From assembly GCF_027744825.2 (NCBI RefSeq), contig NC_071335.1, forward strand, positions 15,566,501-15,630,500: a stretch of 64,000 bases of DNA. Reading direction: 5' to 3'. The DNA comes from Synchiropus splendidus (taxonomy: Eukaryota > Chordata > Actinopteri > Syngnathiformes > Callionymidae). Position numbers and translations under genes: made by a program. The notes below the pieces were generated by a model. The model was given only the letters and a program-made list of their open reading frames with translations, had not been told where the DNA came from and did not search any database. This document shows positions 63,344 through 64,000 of the stretch, piece by piece (position 1 is the first letter of the stretch; each line of letters opens with the position of its first letter).

Positions 63344-64000
63344 CAGTTGGTACCTCGGTTCTCGACCACAATCCGTTCCAGACGGCCATTCGAGAAGCGA
63401 TTTGTTTGAAATCTGAATCAGTTTTTCCCATTACAATGAATGGAAAAAGAAATAATGCGTTCCAAGCCTTAAAAGAGGCTTTTGTAGGAGTGAATGTAGA
63501 GTGTCTGCTGCAGGTGCGCTGTTCCTCTATGTGTGTGGCCGCTGCATGTGGGAGGGGTTGCCGAGTGAGTGACGTCTCTCCAGAAGTGAAGAGGTGCCCG
63601 GTGCGTGTCCAGCTCTGAATGTGCGCTTCTGTGCAGTTTGGCTGTGACAAAGTCATAAACCAAGTCACGCTCTGTCCCAGACTCGCCTCATCCCTGTCCC
63701 AGCTCCAGCCCACAACAGGACATCAGACCCTGGAGTGGAGAGCGAGCACCTCCCCTGTGACACTCTACCACGGTCCAGTGCGGAGACAGGAAAGGTTTTA
63801 CACCTCAATATGAAGAAAAAACAGCCAGTAGATGTAGCTAACGGGACACGTCTGCATACAGAGGCTGCGTTATACACAATAACAAAGCGCGTCGTGGGTC
63901 AGCTGATCAGTCCACGCACGTTATGTTTTTTCCGGCTTTTTTCGGGGGCGTTCGAGTTCTGGATTTTCGTTCGAAATCCGAGGCAAAAACATCTCGAAAT
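63344..64000. mobile_element. probable Tc1/mariner-superfamily (pogo/Tigger-like) remnant, cut by the window edge
   Basis: The sequence begins CAGTTGGTACCTCGGTTCTC directly after a TA, as expected for insertion at a TA target, and continues with CATTCGAGAAGCG and TTCGAAATCCGAGG-type words typical of this repeat class. No transposase frame is visible. The far end lies outside the window. The family assignment rests on my memory of such termini. It lies in the intron after exon 4 of the Ig-domain gene. Confidence 0.5.

Noticed and set aside
63078..63713. 211-codon minus-strand frame at the right edge
   Set aside because: It runs antisense through Ig exon 4, a microsatellite and a transposon remnant, so it cannot be one protein.

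Overview
This window is vertebrate nuclear DNA, almost certainly from a ray-finned (teleost) fish. All recognisable genes are multi-exon genes with GT-AG introns that are shorter than their mammalian counterparts. The proteins are close to, but clearly diverged from, human orthologues, and the gaps hold (TA)n, (CA)n and trinucleotide microsatellites plus remnants of DNA transposons. There are no bacterial, organellar or viral features. All gene models were built by hand from splice-site and reading-phase agreement; every intron named below is phase-consistent.

Layout, left to right. (1) 1-2400: first coding exon, intron 1 and promoter of crebbp, minus strand, running off the left edge. (2) 5750-25050: adcy9, minus strand, 11 coding exons, 1428 residues. 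(3) 27570-38830: srl (sarcalumenin), minus strand, 8 coding exons, 992 residues, with a very acidic exon built of 57-bp repeats. (4) 40100-47400: tfap4, minus strand, 7 coding exons, 326 residues. (5) 49750-54200: mvb12a, minus strand, 9 coding exons plus a likely non-coding first exon, 284 residues. (6) 55867-60975: a PBX-family TALE homeobox gene, plus strand, 7 coding exons, 332 residues, with a short b-type C-terminus; pbx4 is the likeliest paralogue. (7) 61763 to the right edge: the 5' part of an immunoglobulin-domain secreted or membrane protein, plus strand, followed by a transposon remnant.

The block crebbp-adcy9-srl-tfap4 keeps the order and orientation known from human 16p13.3, whereas mvb12a and a PBX4-like gene belong to human 19p13.11, so the tfap4-mvb12a gap looks like a boundary between two ancestral linkage groups. 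These genes do not form one pathway, but themes recur: cAMP synthesis (adcy9) beside the CREB co-activator (crebbp), sarcoplasmic reticulum calcium handling (srl), transcription factors (tfap4, pbx) and ESCRT-I sorting (mvb12a). Four perfect TGACGTCA cAMP-response elements occur in the window, one in the crebbp promoter.

The most striking non-gene structures are a 148-bp perfect inverted repeat around a (TA)n core at 25812-26256, a perfect 23-bp-arm hairpin at 15494-15543, an hAT-type element with an 8-bp target duplication inside srl, a 459-bp element with 12-bp terminal inverted repeats inside srl intron 1, and a probable GC-AG intron beside a 27-nt micro-exon in adcy9. I found no wholly new biological system; the candidates above are what deserve follow-up.
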